NCBI GenBank assembly: GCA_029560875.1
Contig: JAKQKB010000072.1
Coordinates: 1 to 64,000 of the forward strand
Direction: 5' to 3'
Length of the DNA stretch: 64,000 nt
Source: Bacteroidota bacterium
GTDB taxonomy: Bacteria > Bacteroidota > Bacteroidia > Bacteroidales > Tenuifilaceae
This document shows, one piece after another, positions 1 to 8,634 of this stretch (the stretch's first letter is position 1; each line of letters opens with the position of its first letter). The position numbers and the translations under genes are program-made. A model generated the notes under the pieces. The model was not told the DNA's origin, searched no databases, and was given only the letters and a program-made list of their open reading frames with translations.

Positions 1-93
1 TGAGTGGTACGAATCAGAACCTTCCTCTAAAAACGAAAGAACTATGCGTTCTTTTTCTTTAATTGAAAATTTGTTTCTTGTTTTCTTTTTCAT
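1..93 (-). CDS. IS3-type transposase OrfA, N-terminal fragment cut by the window edge
   Basis: The 31 visible residues begin MKKKTRNKFSIKEKERIVLS, a basic start followed by the helix expected of the helix-turn-helix OrfA protein of IS3-family elements, which binds the terminal repeats. The frame is still open at position 1, so the rest lies outside. It sits directly behind the terminal repeat at 115-138, the normal place for orfA. The family is inferred from this short stretch plus the terminal repeat; the rest of the element would have to be seen to confirm OrfA/OrfB organisation. Confidence 0.5.
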   Translation of the reverse strand, partial: MKKKTRNKFSIKEKERIVLSFLEEGSDSYHS

Positions 94-99
94 AAAAAA

Positions 100-131
100 C
101 ACCCCAAATGTTATGTCTAACTTTTGGGGTG
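100..131. repeat. Inverted repeat inside the IS end
   Basis: CACCCCAAA at 100-108 is the exact complement of TTTGGGGTG at 123-131, with a 14-base loop. It lies between the terminal repeat and the transposase start codon. In some insertion sequences such hairpins limit read-through transcription into the transposase; here that is only a suggestion. Confidence 0.5.
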
Positions 132-166
132 CAGTTCAAAATTCGAGGGCTTTGTTTTTATTTCAT

Positions 167-847
167 TTATTTTTTAAGAACTATCTTAAACTCCTGCACT
201 ACAAGAGTATCATTTAATGTTAGTTCATTGATAGCGTTAGAGTTGAACTCATTGTTTAAATTCCACTGAGCCTCAACAGAAATAATTACATCATCATAAT
301 TATGTTTATAGTAATAGTTTAAAAGAGGAAATTCGATATAAGGTTCTATACTATTAGCATAATAGCAATGCTTATACTCTGTTTTACTCACAAATCCTGA
401 CGACGTAGGCATCGTAGAAGTTATAGCATATAAAGGAAAATGCATTATAACTTTTGCCCAAAAAGGATTTGTAGTTTGATTATACTGTGTTAATATTTCA
501 TCTAACTCAAAGTATATTTTATCGCCTTTAGCAACTACATTTCTCTCATCCGTATCTTCAATATATTGGAAAATGGATTTATTTCCAGACAAAAACTCTA
601 CTCTTACTCTATTTTCAACATTCACAATAGAATCGTAGTTTGTTATAAAAATTTGTTGATTGCCCATATTTTCAACAAACTCCAGGATTTTATTATAATC
701 CGTCACCTCTGTACCATTAGTAAACATTCTTATGGGCATAATTTTCATTTCCTTTGACTCATATGTTCCAGAATAAGTTACGTCTTGCTCCTTCTCGCAT
801 GAATAAAGAAACACAACAAACACAAGTAAAAGTATTTTAAATTTCAT
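167..847 (-). CDS. Predicted lipoprotein of unknown function
   Basis: The 226-residue product starts with a short hydrophobic signal ending in a lipobox-like LYSC (Cys17), so it is probably a lipid-anchored envelope protein. The rest is soluble and mixed alpha/beta in character, with no motif I recognise. It has many aromatic residues and isolated charged loops, as in small Bacteroidota surface lipoproteins. It is transcribed towards the insertion sequence and ends only 28 bases from the IS terminal repeat, so the element may have landed just behind the gene. Nothing suggests truncation. Confidence 0.6.
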   Translation of the reverse strand: MKFKILLLVFVVFLYSCEKEQDVTYSGTYESKEMKIMPIRMFTNGTEVTDYNKILEFVENMGNQQIFITNYDSIVNVENRVRVEFLSGNKSIFQYIEDTDERNVVAKGDKIYFELDEILTQYNQTTNPFWAKVIMHFPLYAITSTMPTSSGFVSKTEYKHCYYANSIEPYIEFPLLNYYYKHNYDDVIISVEAQWNLNNEFNSNAINELTLNDTLVVQEFKIVLKK

Positions 848-930
848 TTCGCTTTTTGGATTTTGATTTATGTCTGTAAAGTTATAAATACAAATTAAAA
901 TCCATAACTTGCTACTATAAACTTTGTTTT

Positions 931-1386
931 ATGACAATAATAAACCCCTATCTCGAAGAGATGAGCAATAATTCCGATGACGAATTATTCAACATCATAT
1001 TAAACCAGGATAGAACTGATAGCCCATTGCTTTACGACGCTGCTGTATTAACTGCTTTAAGCCGTGAATTAATCACCGATTATCAGGCAAAAGGGTTATT
1101 GAATGGAGATACCTCAGTACTTGACTACAACCCTAACTCACTTGACAACAAACCCGATGATTACAAAGTAGAAAGGGTAAAACATACTCCCTCAATCAAT
1201 TTCGATAGGCATAAAATACTATGGGGCTTAGCATCTATTGCTTTTGGTGCGTTGCTAATCTACTTAGTTTATATTGATTTCTTTTACTTTAGGACAAGCA
1301 AGGTGGTTGGAGGTATTCTAATAATAATCGCAGGAACAGTCCTAATGGTTATTGGGATTATTGAGAAATGGAATGAACGCAGGTAG
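931..1386 (+). CDS. Small membrane protein, function unknown
   Basis: The product has 151 residues. The first ~90 are polar and acidic, with a helical segment rich in Asp, Leu and Ala. Two hydrophobic segments follow (about 97-117 and 125-145), then a short basic tail, giving a cytoplasmic N-terminal domain anchored by a helical hairpin. Its last 29 bases overlap the convergent HEAT-repeat gene (1358-1386). I do not recognise the family. The codon pattern and intact frame support a real gene. Confidence 0.6.
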   Translation: MTIINPYLEEMSNNSDDELFNIILNQDRTDSPLLYDAAVLTALSRELITDYQAKGLLNGDTSVLDYNPNSLDNKPDDYKVERVKHTPSINFDRHKILWGLASIAFGALLIYLVYIDFFYFRTSKVVGGILIIIAGTVLMVIGIIEKWNERR

Positions 1387-2083
1387 AATAGTATCTTTTA
1401 TTTATCAACCTAATACTTCTATCTATTTCCTTTTCAATAATTGGATTTTTGCAAATAGGCCTTTGTTGAATAAGAAATTCTTTACTTTCTGAAAACCCAC
1501 TCATTGCCCTAACTAGTTTCCAACGAATTAAATCGTTACCAGCGTTGGATTTGTAGCAAGATTTAAGTTTTTCGAAAACTTCGGGTTGATGATTGTAGAA
1601 ACAGATGTATCCAATAGCATCAATGGCTTCGCTTAACTCGGGTAAATTATTCTCTTCCAAAACTTTTAATAGGTCTGGTAGCGCATCCTTTCCAATATGT
1701 GCAAGAGTTCTTGCCACAATATCCCTAGGTAAAGGGTAGCTATCCTTTTCAAATTCCTTTTTTGGTAATACTTTATGCTGATTACTCCCAATTTGCCCTA
1801 ATTGCTGTATCAATGGTTTTACAGCGATAATTCCACATTCTACAAGAGTATTGCATATCTCAATTTTCGGGTAAAGTTTTTTCTCAACTTTAAGAGCCGC
1901 TATCAAGGCTGAAACTGCGGACTCGCCTACTCCTTTTGCAAGTCTTGCCCCTAATGTTCGTTCCTTTGGAATAGAACTTTTCAACAACTCAAGCTTTTGA
2001 GAACTAGTAAGGTTTACAAAAGCTAAATCCTCTCCTTCTGTAAGGAAACCTCTACTCACCAAATCATTATTGCTACTTTTCAT
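1358..2083 (-). CDS. HEAT-repeat protein
   Basis: The 241-residue product is built of helical pairs such as GESAVSALIAALKVE, GIIAVKPLIQQLGQIG and GKDALPDLLKVLEE, the pattern of HEAT-like repeats that form protein-binding solenoids. No catalytic motif is visible. I chose the ATG at 2083 because a longer frame from 2152 would overlap the upstream peptidase gene and start on a non-repeat stretch. It lies 43 bases after the M23 peptidase gene on the same strand, so the two may be co-transcribed. The binding partner is unknown. Confidence 0.65.
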   Translation of the reverse strand: MKSSNNDLVSRGFLTEGEDLAFVNLTSSQKLELLKSSIPKERTLGARLAKGVGESAVSALIAALKVEKKLYPKIEICNTLVECGIIAVKPLIQQLGQIGSNQHKVLPKKEFEKDSYPLPRDIVARTLAHIGKDALPDLLKVLEENNLPELSEAIDAIGYICFYNHQPEVFEKLKSCYKSNAGNDLIRWKLVRAMSGFSESKEFLIQQRPICKNPIIEKEIDRSIRLINKRYYSTCVHSISQ

Positions 2084-2126
2084 AAAATCGACAAATAAAC
2101 TGAGAAGGTAACAAAAAACCTTTTTA

Positions 2127-2960
2127 CTACCTAATTTTAAGTTTTTGCCCAAGACTCAGAATATCATTTTTGTTTATCTGATTCATTGTGCAGATACTAT
2201 CTACAGTAGTTCCATAGCGTTTTGCCAAAGAATACAGAGTATCCTTCCTTTTAACTATATGGATTATTTCAGTTACTTGTTCCTGAACTGAATTTTCGGT
2301 TTTCGGTGTTAAACCAGCATCGTAATTTGGAATTGAGTCGGCGGTAATAGAATTTACCTTAACCTTATCTGGCACAGGAATTTCGTTAGTAAGTACAAGT
2401 TGATTCTTAAAATCGAACAGTTTTTCAGAATCGTAAGCAATTTTGTTTACCCTAAACTCAAAGTGTAGATGGGTTGTTGTTGCACGTCCTGTTCGTCCAC
2501 CTAAGCCAACCACAGTTCCAGCAGGAATAGTATCGCCAACGTTTACGAGCAACTGGCTTAAGTGGGAGTAATAGGTCTCCACGCTATCGGAGTGTTTTAG
2601 AACAACAAGCAAACCGTAACCATAATACTTTTTGGCACGAGTAACAACGCCAGAAAATGCTGCTCGCACACTATCACCCAACTGAAGTTTAATATCGGTA
2701 CCAGCATGGAAACGCTTACGCCTTGGGCCAAAATGGCTGATAACCTTACCCCGAAAGGGGCTACAGAACTTACCTAGATTGGCAAACTCCGGCAATGAAT
2801 TAACAGGAGAAACTGAATCTCTTGTGCTTAAAAGCAAGGTATCATCCAAACAAACATCAACAGTTTGTGATTTTACTTGAGAAGTAGAAATTAAAACAGA
2901 AAAGTTGATTAATACTGTAAAAAACGAAATCCACTTCAAAAACCTAAACATCAAATGCAT
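2127..2960 (-). CDS. M23-family metallopeptidase with C-terminal LysM domain
   Basis: Predicted cell-wall hydrolase acting in the periplasm. After an N-terminal hydrophobic signal, the M23 fold (about 65-185 of 277) shows the zinc ligands HAGTD (His85, Asp89) and HLHFE (second His, 166), plus SHL (His133). The last ~45 residues form a LysM peptidoglycan-binding domain (about 233-277). M23/LysM proteins either cut peptide cross-links or act as activators when the zinc site is lost; here the site is complete. The ATG at 2960 is preferred to an upstream TTG. It probably shares a transcript with the HEAT-repeat gene. Confidence 0.85.
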   Translation of the reverse strand: MHLMFRFLKWISFFTVLINFSVLISTSQVKSQTVDVCLDDTLLLSTRDSVSPVNSLPEFANLGKFCSPFRGKVISHFGPRRKRFHAGTDIKLQLGDSVRAAFSGVVTRAKKYYGYGLLVVLKHSDSVETYYSHLSQLLVNVGDTIPAGTVVGLGGRTGRATTTHLHFEFRVNKIAYDSEKLFDFKNQLVLTNEIPVPDKVKVNSITADSIPNYDAGLTPKTENSVQEQVTEIIHIVKRKDTLYSLAKRYGTTVDSICTMNQINKNDILSLGQKLKIR

Positions 2961-3053
2961 CAAAAATTTGTTTAAAAACTGACGCAATATAGATATTCAG
3001 TGTCTATTGAAAAAAGTAATTCGTCAACTTTAAAAAAATATAACAAAACTACC

Positions 3054-5720
3054 TTACTTTAACTTAAGCACTTCCCAGCCGCTTATACTAGGACTAGTCT
3101 GCACCTGAGGTGTTTGTGATTTCTGATTTACCACTACCGATTGCTGTGCAACGTTAGTTTTTATATACTCAAACAACTCCTTGTAGGTGACATCACCCTT
3201 TGTTTCCTGCAATTTCTTTAACAAAAAGTAGGTGAATAAACCGTGCTGCTTGGTGCTGAAAGGATATGCAGTTTCATCGCCAGTGGCTGCACTTATTACA
3301 ATACTGTTGCCAGTAAGCAAATCGGCCTTTGGCCTTACCTTTACACCTCGAGCTTCGGCTAACATTGCATTATCGCGAGCACTACCACTAAAGCAGGCAT
3401 CTAAAATAAAGGTAACTTTCTGCGATGGTTTCTCCGTAAGTCGGGCATACAAATCGTTTAATTTAATGGCTGTTTCAAAATCGGACGAAAAACCATCTAC
3501 AGGCAATAGATAAGCCGATTTATCGGCCTCGTTAGGCATTCCGTGACCTGCATAGTAGAATATAACTTTGGCTTCGCCATTATATGCAGCAATAACATCG
3601 GTTATCCACTTTATTTCCGATTTCATATTACCATAGGTTGCATCAATGGTAAAATGGATATTTTGTGATGGAATTCCCAGCGTTTTCTCGCAGTACTCCT
3701 TAAAAACCTTACCATCGTTAGCGGCAAACTTCACCTTAACCTCCTTCTGGTAATTCTCGTTGGCAATTATAACTACAAAGGTTTTATCGTTAGTTTGAGG
3801 GTTAACTGGAATATTTATATCCACATCGGACTGGCCAACCAATATGGTATTACTTTGGGTGTTAACTGTCTGATTGTTTGAAGTAACCTGCGCATTCAAC
3901 TTCAATGGGTCGTAATTTAGGTTGAATTGATTAACCGCAAACGTAGCACTATTCTCCGACGAATAATTGTAGACCTTAGCATTCGCAGGATTTGTAATAG
4001 TGGCTCTCTGTAAAAAGAACTTGCCACTTGGGTTCAATGCGTACTGAATATCAGAAAATTGCAATTTAGTAGACGAGGTGTCGAAAGCCTCGGCTTCAGT
4101 AACAGGAACCTTTAAATAAAAGGGAGGAATCCCAACAACTTCTAACTTAAATGTCTGATTATCGGGGTCGTACTCATTAGCAAAGGTTCTCCAATCGCAG
4201 TAGCTTGGGGCAATTTTCTGCACTGCAAGAGCCATCAACTCTTCTGCCTTCTTCTTGCTGTTAGCCTCGCTAACACGGGCAAGGTAAGCATTGCTCGACT
4301 CGTACTTGCCCTTCTGCTGCCATTTGGCAAACTCGGGTCGGATAAAATCTTCCAACTCCTTTTGAGGGTTCGATTCCCTATAACAGCCGTACTTCCCATT
4401 TTTCTTAACAGTTATAAAACCATTGTGCGCAAAACCAGGCTCATCGAACTGCAAAGCAACCACCACATTGCCTGTTGCATCAATATAACCCCACTTATTG
4501 CCCTTCCTTACAGGGCAAACACCATTGGTAAGATAATACTTAACCTCGTCGTACTGGCAATCAACTACCTGCTTTCCATTGATATCAATAAATCCCCACT
4601 TTTTACCAATCCGAACAGGTGTTAATCCTTCAGCAGGGAAATAGTTTATTCCATCGTAAATAAAATCAACTACAATTTTTCCCGTTTTATCAATAACACC
4701 TAACTTTTTGTTTTTGAGCACAGTTCCATACCCTTTATAAAATCCCCACACTTGGTCAAACTGAAAATCGATTACTGGCTTCCCTGTAATATCGATATAT
4801 CCGCGTTTCCCATCCTTATTTACACCAGCCAAGCCATCGTCGGAAAAATCGGTAACACCATCGAACTGAAAATCGATAACAACTTTACGTTTTAAATTGA
4901 TAAAACCCCATTTTGTTCCTTTCCGAACAGCCGACAAACCATTTTTTGCAACACCCCTAACTTCATCGAAAGGTAATGTTCGCCCATCCTCATCAATATA
5001 AAACTTCTTACCATCCTTCTCCACTTTGGCAATACCAGGAACGTCAAAGTCCGATGCATCATCAAATTCATTGTCAATAACAAACTTCCCGGCGGTGTTA
5101 ATATATCCGTACTTATCGTCCTTACCAACCACTGCCAAACCATTATCCGAAAAGTCGTTGGCGTCGTCGAACTTACATTCAATAACAATGTTACCTTTCT
5201 TATCGATATAACCATACTTTCCATTAAGTTTTACTGGAGCCAATCCTTGTTGGAAATAAGATGATATTGACTCGAACTTACAATCAATAATCAACTTACC
5301 TGATTGGTCAATTAAGCCCCATTTGCCATTTTTTAACACTTTTGCATATTCACCAATATAAGTAAACACGGAACTATAATCGTTTAGGTACGTTACCACC
5401 TGACCAGTATGGTTAATTAAGCTATAATAGCTGTCGAACCCAAAGCCATTTGCTCGCATTCTATTGTTACTTACCAACGCCAAACCGTTGTCCATAAATG
5501 TTTGGGCATTATCGTATATAAAATCAATTACCAAATTCCCATCCCTATCTATATAACCATACTTATCGTTCATTCTAACTGCTGCATAGCCATTGGATGA
5601 GTAGACAAATGAGTAATCGTACTTATAATCCACACTCAACTTGTAGGTTTTTTGGGCAAAACCAACGGTTGCAAAAAGCAGCAGAGTGAAGGCTAGTACA
5701 TTCCTATAGAACATTTTCAT
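3054..5720 (-). CDS. Exported WG-repeat protein with C-terminal caspase (C14) domain
   Basis: The 888-residue product starts with a clear signal peptide (cleavage near GFAQ). About eleven WG-type repeats follow (roughly 25-440), each a variant of NGKYGYIDKKGNIVI. A linker (about 450-640) leads to a caspase-like domain at about 646-880. The catalytic dyad is visible: His726 in FYYAGHG and Cys776 in LDACFSG. WG repeats are thought to bind protein or surface ligands; C14 peptidases usually cut after Arg or Lys. The signal peptide puts the peptidase outside the cytoplasm, unusual for a death-type caspase. Monocistronic; 5721-5860 upstream is A+T-rich. The substrate is unknown. Confidence 0.85.
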   Translation of the reverse strand: MKMFYRNVLAFTLLLFATVGFAQKTYKLSVDYKYDYSFVYSSNGYAAVRMNDKYGYIDRDGNLVIDFIYDNAQTFMDNGLALVSNNRMRANGFGFDSYYSLINHTGQVVTYLNDYSSVFTYIGEYAKVLKNGKWGLIDQSGKLIIDCKFESISSYFQQGLAPVKLNGKYGYIDKKGNIVIECKFDDANDFSDNGLAVVGKDDKYGYINTAGKFVIDNEFDDASDFDVPGIAKVEKDGKKFYIDEDGRTLPFDEVRGVAKNGLSAVRKGTKWGFINLKRKVVIDFQFDGVTDFSDDGLAGVNKDGKRGYIDITGKPVIDFQFDQVWGFYKGYGTVLKNKKLGVIDKTGKIVVDFIYDGINYFPAEGLTPVRIGKKWGFIDINGKQVVDCQYDEVKYYLTNGVCPVRKGNKWGYIDATGNVVVALQFDEPGFAHNGFITVKKNGKYGCYRESNPQKELEDFIRPEFAKWQQKGKYESSNAYLARVSEANSKKKAEELMALAVQKIAPSYCDWRTFANEYDPDNQTFKLEVVGIPPFYLKVPVTEAEAFDTSSTKLQFSDIQYALNPSGKFFLQRATITNPANAKVYNYSSENSATFAVNQFNLNYDPLKLNAQVTSNNQTVNTQSNTILVGQSDVDINIPVNPQTNDKTFVVIIANENYQKEVKVKFAANDGKVFKEYCEKTLGIPSQNIHFTIDATYGNMKSEIKWITDVIAAYNGEAKVIFYYAGHGMPNEADKSAYLLPVDGFSSDFETAIKLNDLYARLTEKPSQKVTFILDACFSGSARDNAMLAEARGVKVRPKADLLTGNSIVISAATGDETAYPFSTKQHGLFTYFLLKKLQETKGDVTYKELFEYIKTNVAQQSVVVNQKSQTPQVQTSPSISGWEVLKLK

Positions 5721-5860
5721 AGCAATAGTTTTAAGAGGATAAACAAGGATTCAGAAATTAAAACTCGAATAAAGTTATGAATTTATTCAGTGTGGTGCCA
5801 AAAATAGGTTGAAATTTCAGGATAGGATGAGTTTAACATTGAATACTACGCTAAAAACAC

Positions 5861-5955
5861 ACCCCTCTCTGTCGGTCAGATAAAGAGGGTTGTATGAGTT
5901 GGTTCAATATGTCCTCCAATATTGAAAAGCGCCTAAAGATGCTCTTCAAGAAAGA
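5861..5955. repeat. Structured ~95-bp repeat, copy A (after the Bro-N gene)
   Basis: A hairpin with CCCTCT (5863-5868) and AGAGGG (5884-5889) around GGTCA is followed by CAATAT, a shorter inverted repeat and CTCTTcaagAAAGAG. It aligns along its length with the copy at 6943-7042, in the same orientation. It starts ~30 bases beyond the Bro-N stop codon. It has no T-run typical of an intrinsic terminator. Confidence 0.7.
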
Positions 5956-5986
5956 GATTTATTAAATGAGTTTTTTGCACCACTAA

Positions 5987-6832
5987 TTATTTATCCTCGT
6001 TATGTGATTCCAATTCAGGATTATCAAGTTTTTTTGCATTTAACCAAGTAACCACCTTCTTACCTGTAGACTTTTCCAATTCTAACCTTGCTGCCTTGGC
6101 AACCTTACCACCCTTTTGAGCAACCACTTTGTTTTCGTTGAATGATTTCGGTTCTGATTTTTTGGATATCTCTGTAGTTGATGCTTCAGCTAGCATATTA
6201 AGCACCAACTCAAGATTGGTCATATGGTCTCGAAGATTTTCCTTCTTTAAACTCTTGAAGTTTTTATACTGTTTTGTTGTAAATCCGCTCCAGGCTTTTG
6301 TAATTTCGTCGGTTAGTATTGCATACTCTTGTCCTTTTTTAACACCTCTACACTCCCACTCATCGGTAAGTTCCTTACGAATCTCAATACTTTTAAGCCT
6401 TTGGTTAATCCACTCCTTGCTATAGCCTTTCCTTAGATATGTTTCCATCAACCTATCTATACCAATCTCAGGGTCTTCAATTTCATCCATTCTCTCACGC
6501 CCAACTCTAGCCAACCACATTTTAAATGGCTCGGCTTTGGGCGATGGAATGCTCTGTATTAACCGAAATAGTTGCTCTGTATCAGCAACATCAGTTAATC
6601 GCATTTTTCCATCGGCCGCAATCATCTTCAAAGCGTGACAGTTCGTCACGATTTCATTACCCTCTTCTTTTAACCTTTGCTTTAATTTTCTCCAGTAGGC
6701 TTGCGGGTCAATACTTTCTGAAAGAACACCTACAACATCTACTATTGAAAAGTACCATTTCTCATTGGCATCATCCCAAGCAGTGCGTATTTGCCTATCG
6801 TTGAACAGTTTTATTGCAGTATCTTTAGTCAT
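5987..6832 (-). CDS. Bro-N domain protein (prophage antirepressor-like)
   Basis: The 281-residue product has an N-terminal Bro-N domain (about 1-110): IKLFNDRQIRTAWDDANEKW, SIVDVVGVLSES and the conserved DVADTEQLFRLIQSIPSPKA. Bro-N domains bind DNA and occur in phage antirepressors and DinD-like proteins. The middle (about 125-210) is helical and the last ~60 residues are Lys-rich, perhaps a second DNA contact. Intact, with its own A+T-rich upstream region. It sits beside a restriction gene and between two copies of a repeat, which suggests an acquired segment. Whether it controls a prophage or the restriction gene cannot be seen. Confidence 0.75.
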   Translation of the reverse strand: MTKDTAIKLFNDRQIRTAWDDANEKWYFSIVDVVGVLSESIDPQAYWRKLKQRLKEEGNEIVTNCHALKMIAADGKMRLTDVADTEQLFRLIQSIPSPKAEPFKMWLARVGRERMDEIEDPEIGIDRLMETYLRKGYSKEWINQRLKSIEIRKELTDEWECRGVKKGQEYAILTDEITKAWSGFTTKQYKNFKSLKKENLRDHMTNLELVLNMLAEASTTEISKKSEPKSFNENKVVAQKGGKVAKAARLELEKSTGKKVVTWLNAKKLDNPELESHNEDK

Positions 6833-6942
6833 TGCAATTCATTTTATAAAACAAAGTTATTAAAAAATGGAACACCTCTCCGAGGTTACTCGCCTAAATG
6901 CAGAGCATAATAAATAAGCCCAATACAACAAATATAAAAAGC

Positions 6943-7042
6943 CCAACCCTCTCTATCGGTCAGATAGAGAGGGTTGGTGAGTTTGTGCAATATGCGCTTC
7001 AAAATTGAAACGCATCCGAAGACGCGCTCCAACAAGGTTTTA
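6943..7042. repeat. Structured ~100-bp repeat, copy B (after the Mrr-type gene)
   Basis: A perfect 15-bp stem (CCAACCCTCTCTATC at 6943-6957, its complement at 6963-6977) closes on GGTCA. A second inverted repeat, ATGCG...CGCAT around TTCAAAATTGAA, and a GACGCGC segment follow. Copy A shares the GGTCAGAT core, GAGTT, CAATATG, ATTGAAA and GCTC. It starts ~27 bases beyond the stop codon of the restriction gene. Confidence 0.75.
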
Positions 7043-7068
7043 AATCTGAAAAAGCACTCTAAAAAAAA

Positions 7069-7974
7069 TTACTTTTTATCTCTATACTGTTCAAAAAAAG
7101 TCATATCGGGTTCATAAATTGTTTTTGGAGTAACCCCTAGTTCAACTTCTTCAAACATCTCAACTAATCTTTCCCCATCAATTAACTCTAATTTTATATT
7201 TGATTTTTCAATTTCTAAAGCGGCTTTTGCAAAGGAACCTGTTGTGATTAAAAGGCCTTTTTCAACACTTCTCTTATTAGTTTCCATTACTCCAATAAAA
7301 GCCTGAACTTTCTCAGTCGGAACAGTTCCCTGATACCTTTTACATTGAAAGAATACACTTAAATTCACAAATGGATTAAGTTTCAATGTTGCATAACCAT
7401 CAATTCCTCCATCGTGCGAACGCTGTGTTATTTCAATATTTTCAAAATTATACTCTCTTAATAACCTTCCACAAAGAAACTCAAAACCCGTTGGAGATAA
7501 ATTCTGTAAAACTTCCAATAATGTTGGTTTTAAAGTATTCTTTGAAGTTTCTGGCTCACTCTCTTCCTGAATCTGAATAATTTTCTCTGCCTCCTTATCA
7601 ACATTGTCAGTGTTTTTTTCTTCCCTTAATTCCTGAAAAACTTTAACCCACTTTAAAAAAATTTCATGTGCTTGGTCTTCATTTATTTGAGTTTCCCAAC
7701 CTTTGCTAGTCAATGCCCACACTCCATGCTTCGATGAATCTAATAATTTCTCCCAAACTAAATATTGACGAGCCCAAGCAATCTGATTTGGAAATTTCAA
7801 TGAACCTGACTTTTCATATCTTTCATTTAATATTTCATCTGGAATATTAAGAGTTTCTCCAATCCATTCATATATTTCTCTAGGCTTTGCAGAACCGCCT
7901 AATGCTCTTAAAGCATCTAGAATAGGTCCAAACCATTTAACAAATTCTGTTTTACCTGCTCTTTTCTTTGTCAT
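7069..7974 (-). CDS. Mrr-type restriction endonuclease (type IV-like)
   Basis: The 301-residue product has a winged-helix Mrr N-terminal domain (about 10-95: LRALGGSAKPREIYEWIGE, ending GVWALTSKGWE), an acidic linker, and an Mrr catalytic domain (about 155-285). The PD-(D/E)XK residues are visible: Glu165 in FEFLCG, Asp192 in GGIDG, and the QxK pair Gln210/Lys212 in FFQCKR. Mrr enzymes cleave methylated DNA. No methyltransferase gene is nearby, as expected for a stand-alone type IV enzyme. It is probably a defence gene in the accessory region. The specificity is unknown. Confidence 0.85.
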   Translation of the reverse strand: MTKKRAGKTEFVKWFGPILDALRALGGSAKPREIYEWIGETLNIPDEILNERYEKSGSLKFPNQIAWARQYLVWEKLLDSSKHGVWALTSKGWETQINEDQAHEIFLKWVKVFQELREEKNTDNVDKEAEKIIQIQEESEPETSKNTLKPTLLEVLQNLSPTGFEFLCGRLLREYNFENIEITQRSHDGGIDGYATLKLNPFVNLSVFFQCKRYQGTVPTEKVQAFIGVMETNKRSVEKGLLITTGSFAKAALEIEKSNIKLELIDGERLVEMFEEVELGVTPKTIYEPDMTFFEQYRDKK

Positions 7975-8008
7975 ATTAATTAAAATTTGATAAAACCAAG
8001 TTCAAAGA

Positions 8009-8524
8009 CTATAATATCTCCTTCACCTCCTTCTTCAGAAAATCCACCGCGTAGGAAACTGGGTTGGTATCGAGTTCAACCATGGTTTCCAGAATTTTTT
8101 GGCTTAGCACAAGGGCGGTTTCGTTGGGGTTTACACGGTCGGAACTTATGTTTATGAGTTTCACAATATTCTCCTTGGCATTACGAACCATCTCCCAAGC
8201 CTCGTTGCTCACGTAGAGCTGCTGCGAGAGGTTATGCTCCCACTCCGCGCGGATTGTCCCCAAAAGCGCTGCTTGCATGTCCGATGCTAGCATATCCCTC
8301 TTATTCACCCGCACAATAATAGATTCGGGCGATATACGCTCCAGCAACAGTATTAACCGCTCGTAAGCTTGCAGCCTTATGGGTAGCGTAACTTTAATGT
8401 TATTGAACACAAGTTCAGACTTTCTGCGGTTGGCATCGTTCTTAATCATCGCTGCAAGTGCCAGATATCCAGCCAAAAACACCAACAAGGCGGGCAAAAC
8501 TATTTTTAGTATTTCTGCTAACAT
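8009..8524 (-). CDS. Membrane-anchored protein, function unknown
   Basis: The 171-residue product has one N-terminal transmembrane segment (about 5-27) and then a helical cytoplasmic domain with TLPIRLQAYERLILLLERI and an AEWEHNLSQQLYVSN segment. Similar short proteins occur widely in Bacteroidota without a known role. The ORF is intact and ends 34 bases before the Mrr-type gene on the same strand, so read-through is possible. Its base composition is more like the core genes to its right than the accessory genes to its left, so the core/accessory border may lie at about 7,980-8,000. Confidence 0.65.
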   Translation of the reverse strand: MLAEILKIVLPALLVFLAGYLALAAMIKNDANRRKSELVFNNIKVTLPIRLQAYERLILLLERISPESIIVRVNKRDMLASDMQAALLGTIRAEWEHNLSQQLYVSNEAWEMVRNAKENIVKLINISSDRVNPNETALVLSQKILETMVELDTNPVSYAVDFLKKEVKEIL

Positions 8525-8634
8525 TGGTTAATGAATTTTAAAGGTTTGAGTGTAATAAATAAAGTTTAAGTAAATTTGAAACTTTAAAATTACAAAAGTT
8601 TTCGATTATTAGTAAACATAAAAGATTTAGTGTT

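Larger units (their letters stand above)
1..138 (-). mobile_element. End of an IS3-family insertion sequence (partial)
   Basis: The outer end is a TG-starting terminal repeat read on the minus strand at 138 down to 115 (TGAACTGCACCCCAAAAGTT then AGAC), resembling the TG...CCCCAAAA ends of IS3/IS150-type elements. A transposase reading frame begins 22 bases inside it and runs off the left edge. The other end and the target duplication lie outside the window, so completeness cannot be judged. Confidence 0.6.

Noticed and set aside
4892-5224. 110-residue alternative frame inside the WG-repeat gene
   Set aside because: It is a shifted frame over regular repeats on the same strand; the main frame has full domain evidence.
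5861-7042. Integron gene cassettes with attC sites behind the Bro-N and Mrr-type genes
   Set aside because: The repeats follow each gene like attC sites, and GCCCAAC fits one attC half. But the matching GTTRRRY half is missing, the perfect stem closes on only five bases, and there is no integron integrase in view. Kept only as a structured repeat.
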